Origin: JAWLCG01 sp041687295
GTDB lineage: Bacteria; Planctomycetota; Phycisphaerae; SM23-33; FEN-1343
DNA: 8,406 bases
NCBI GenBank assembly: GCA_041687295.1
Contig: JAWLCG010000223.1
Coordinates: 1 to 8,406 of the forward strand
Direction: 5' to 3'
Of this stretch, positions 6,813-8,406 are shown piece by piece. The position numbers were made by a program, and so were the translations under genes. The notes beneath the pieces were generated by a model, which was given only the letters and a program-made list of their open reading frames with translations, had not been told where the DNA came from and made no database searches. Every line of letters begins with the position of its first letter. The first letter of the stretch is position 1.

Positions 6813-7000
6813 CCGTCGATAGCGCCAGGCGCCGCTCGGACAGGCGAACGCGCTGACACTTCGGCGGAATTCTCCAAACCCTGCCCCTGTGCGGGTGTCT
6901 ATGGCCACCAGTGGACCCGCCAGGCGTGTGCCGGGCGCCAAACCGCCGATTTTGGCTTGCCTTGCGCGCGACGGGCGGGGACCATACCCAAGAGTGACGC

Positions 7001-7024
7001 CAGGGGGTTCAGGTGACCCCCCTG
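7001..7024. promoter_or_regulatory. Near-perfect inverted repeat upstream of the exported-protein gene
   Basis: CAGGGGGTTCA (7001-7011) and TGACCCCCCTG (7014-7024) are reverse complements with one mismatch and a 2-bp centre. The short centre and two-fold symmetry suit a dimeric DNA-binding protein better than an RNA hairpin. It ends 92 bp upstream of the ATG at 7117. No known operator is recognised. Confidence 0.35.
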
Positions 7025-7103
7025 CCACCGTCGAGAAACCGCCTGCCCGCCGGGCCGGGCCCCAGTGCACCAGGCACGGGCCGAGGCGACAGGCCTTGCA
7101 TGC

Positions 7104-7110
7104 AAAGGAG
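7104..7110 (+). promoter_or_regulatory. Strong Shine-Dalgarno of the exported-protein gene, inside palindromes
   Basis: AAAGGAG lies 6 nt before the ATG at 7117 and fixes the start. It is embedded in the palindromes TTGCATGCAA (7096-7105) and GGAGCTCC (7107-7114), and CCTT at 7094-7097 could pair with AAGG at 7105-7108. Confidence 0.7.
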
Positions 7111-7116
7111 CTCCCG

Positions 7117-8325
7117 ATGTCCCGCTTCGCCCCGTCCGTGTTGCTGTGCGTACTGGCCCTGCTGCTGATGCCCGCCGTTGCCCAGGCCGCCGAGGTGGCC
7201 CTGCCGCCCCAGGCCATCACCGAGGGCGTCTCGGGGGCCGTCTGGATCGACCTGGAGGCCCTGACGCCCGAGAAGGTGCTGGCGACCACGCAGCTGTTCG
7301 AAGAGCTGTTCGGCTCGGAAGACTCGGCCGATGACGGCGCCAGCCCGCTGGCCGGGCCGCTGCCGGGGACCGGCGACCTCAGTGGCCAAAAGGCCCTGGA
7401 ACTCTACCAGGAGGCCTATCCCAAGCTCCGCGAGGCCGGCATCCAGGCGCTGGTCGTGCCGCTAGACATGAACCGCGGCCAGGCCGACGACGACGAGATG
7501 GCCGAGGAGTCCCTCCAGGCCGCCCCGCCGGCCGACGATGAGCAGCCGGTCTACCTCTACCTCGCCCCCGGCACCGACACCGCCCAGGTCGAGCAGACCC
7601 TCAAGGATGTCCTGACCCAGGCCGCCGACACCGTCGAGGCCCAGGGCGACTCGGCCCAGGCCGAGCAGATGCGGACCGACATGCCCAGCGTCACCGCCGT
7701 GGGCGATCGCTGGGCCCTGCTCGGCAAGGCCGGCCAGGAGGCCGTCGCCCCGCCGCCGGGCCAGCCCTCGGCCGAGATGAACGCCCGGCGCGAGCAGATC
7801 ACCCAGGTGCTCTCGGGCATCGAGGGCGCCCCGATCCGCCTGGCCTGGATCATGACCGACGACGCCCGCGAGAAGCTCGGCCAGACCCTGATGGACCCGC
7901 AGGCCGGCATGTTCGCCGGCGTCGGCCAGCCGCTGCTGGCGATGGAGCACCTGACGGCCGGCATGTGGCTGGGCGAGCAGCCCGAGATGAAGCTGGCCCT
8001 GGTCTTCGGCAATGCCCAGCAGGCCAACGAGTTCCGCACCGGCATCAACCAGATGGTCACCATGATGGGCCAGATGATGCTGATGGCCCCCACCCAGGGC
8101 GCCGCCCAGACCCAGGCCGTCCAGGACTACAGCCAGGCCGCCCAGGGCCTGCTGGCCAAGCTGCTGCTCCAGCAGGACCAGGCCAGCGTCACGCTGCAGC
8201 TGGACCGCGACTTCCTCCAGCAACTCCACCAGTTCAAGACCGCCGCCGAGACCCTCGAAGCCGAGGCCGGCGCCGCCGCCCCCGGCGGTATGGGCCCCAT
8301 GGGCCCGGGCGACTCGGACTTCTAG
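7117..8325 (+). CDS. Exported protein of unknown function
   Basis: A 402-residue protein that I do not recognise. The start is set by AAAGGAG 6 nt upstream and by the signal peptide: MSRF, a hydrophobic core (residues 8-21, VLLCVLALLLMPAV), then AQA, which suggests Sec export with cleavage after Ala24. The mature protein is acidic and rich in Gln, Ala and Met. It begins AEVALPPQAITEGVSGAVWIDLEALTPEKV and contains the acidic stretch QADDDEMAEESLQ near residue 125. It seems to have repeated helical segments, for example QVEQTLKDVLTQAADTVEAQ and LTAGMWLGEQPEMKLALVFGN, and ends in a Gly/Met/Pro-rich tail (GGMGPMGPGDSDF). The hydrophobic strand-like pieces (RLAWIMTD, KLALVFGN) recall the layout of exported proteins found in many planctomycetes, but no enzymatic motif or Cys-anchored lipobox is visible. 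Periplasmic or extracellular location is inferred; function is unknown. It is monocistronic within the window. Confidence 0.85.
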   Translation: MSRFAPSVLLCVLALLLMPAVAQAAEVALPPQAITEGVSGAVWIDLEALTPEKVLATTQLFEELFGSEDSADDGASPLAGPLPGTGDLSGQKALELYQEAYPKLREAGIQALVVPLDMNRGQADDDEMAEESLQAAPPADDEQPVYLYLAPGTDTAQVEQTLKDVLTQAADTVEAQGDSAQAEQMRTDMPSVTAVGDRWALLGKAGQEAVAPPPGQPSAEMNARREQITQVLSGIEGAPIRLAWIMTDDAREKLGQTLMDPQAGMFAGVGQPLLAMEHLTAGMWLGEQPEMKLALVFGNAQQANEFRTGINQMVTMMGQMMLMAPTQGAAQTQAVQDYSQAAQGLLAKLLLQQDQASVTLQLDRDFLQQLHQFKTAAETLEAEAGAAAPGGMGPMGPGDSDF

Positions 8326-8344
8326 ACCACACAGCCCAGATACC

Positions 8345-8397
8345 GGGGCCGGGCGCCGCCAGGCCCCCCGCCCGGTTCGTAGGGCGGGCCCGGCCCC
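8345..8397 (+). terminator. Nested GC-rich inverted repeat after the exported-protein gene
   Basis: GGGGCCGGGC (8345-8354) and GCCCGGCCCC (8388-8397) pair perfectly. Inside them CCGCCC (8368-8373) pairs with GGGCGG (8382-8387) around GGTTCGTA. The structure starts 19 bp after the stop codon and could terminate or stabilise the transcript. A run of C rather than T follows, so Rho-independent termination is doubtful. Confidence 0.4.
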
Positions 8398-8406
8398 CCC
8401 CGCACG

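Larger units (their letters stand above)
6628..7116 (+). other. Intergenic region, 489 bp, with several hairpins
   Basis: Short open frames cross it, including the upstream extension of the exported-protein frame, but none looks like a protein. It contains a perfect 10-bp-stem hairpin (6675-6698), two overlapping GC-rich hairpins (6771-6812), a near-perfect 11-bp inverted repeat (7001-7024) and the ribosome binding site of the next gene. A weak promoter-like pair, TTGCGC (6962-6967) and CATACC (6983-6988), has 15-bp spacing and is not convincing. Confidence 0.6.

Noticed and set aside
6889..7116. A 76-residue N-terminal extension of the exported protein
   Set aside because: It would bury the signal peptide, and a strong Shine-Dalgarno sits 6 nt before the ATG at 7117.

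Overview
The window is very GC-rich bacterial DNA. The style of its genes suggests a planctomycete-like bacterium: alternative GTG starts, Shine-Dalgarno sequences often missing, an MFS subfamily with a WTTWMGDLIPxRIRGRYFARRN signature, and a secreted protein I cannot place. This assignment is an inference from gene style and composition. No rRNA, tRNA, CRISPR array, transposase or phage gene was seen.

Layout. (1) 1-653, minus strand: N-terminal two-thirds or so of an enolase-superfamily enzyme (mandelate racemase / muconate lactonizing type), running off the left edge. (2) 654-1254: a divergent intergenic region of about 600 bp without a supported gene. It holds several palindromes, including a 184-bp fold-back, and ends in a sigma70-like promoter. 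(3) 1255-2346, plus: an ABC transporter ATPase of the MalK/PotA/FbpC type with no permease or binding-protein gene beside it in the window. The promoter position implies a nearly leaderless mRNA. (4) 2473-3987 and 4454-6016, plus: two clearly paralogous major facilitator superfamily transporters in tandem. They are separated by a 466-bp gap that contains a composite repeat, with two 42-bp direct repeats flanking a 141-bp fold-back. (5) 6034-6627, plus: a small CYTH-domain (class IV adenylate cyclase / thiamine-triphosphatase-like) protein, 17 bp behind the second transporter and probably in its operon. (6) 6628-7116: 489 bp of non-coding DNA with several hairpins. (7) 7117-8325, plus: an exported protein of unknown function. 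(8) 8326-8406: a nested GC-rich inverted repeat that may end its transcript.

How it fits together. All genes from 1255 onward point the same way and three are membrane-transport components, but no substrate can be read from the sequence. The second MFS gene and the CYTH gene form the only convincing operon. No defence, biosynthetic or otherwise novel multi-gene system is evident. The most distinctive material is in the intergenic repeats and in the in-register duplication of the MFS gene. Many long open frames on both strands, including one antisense frame over 3 kb long, are compositional shadows of the real genes.
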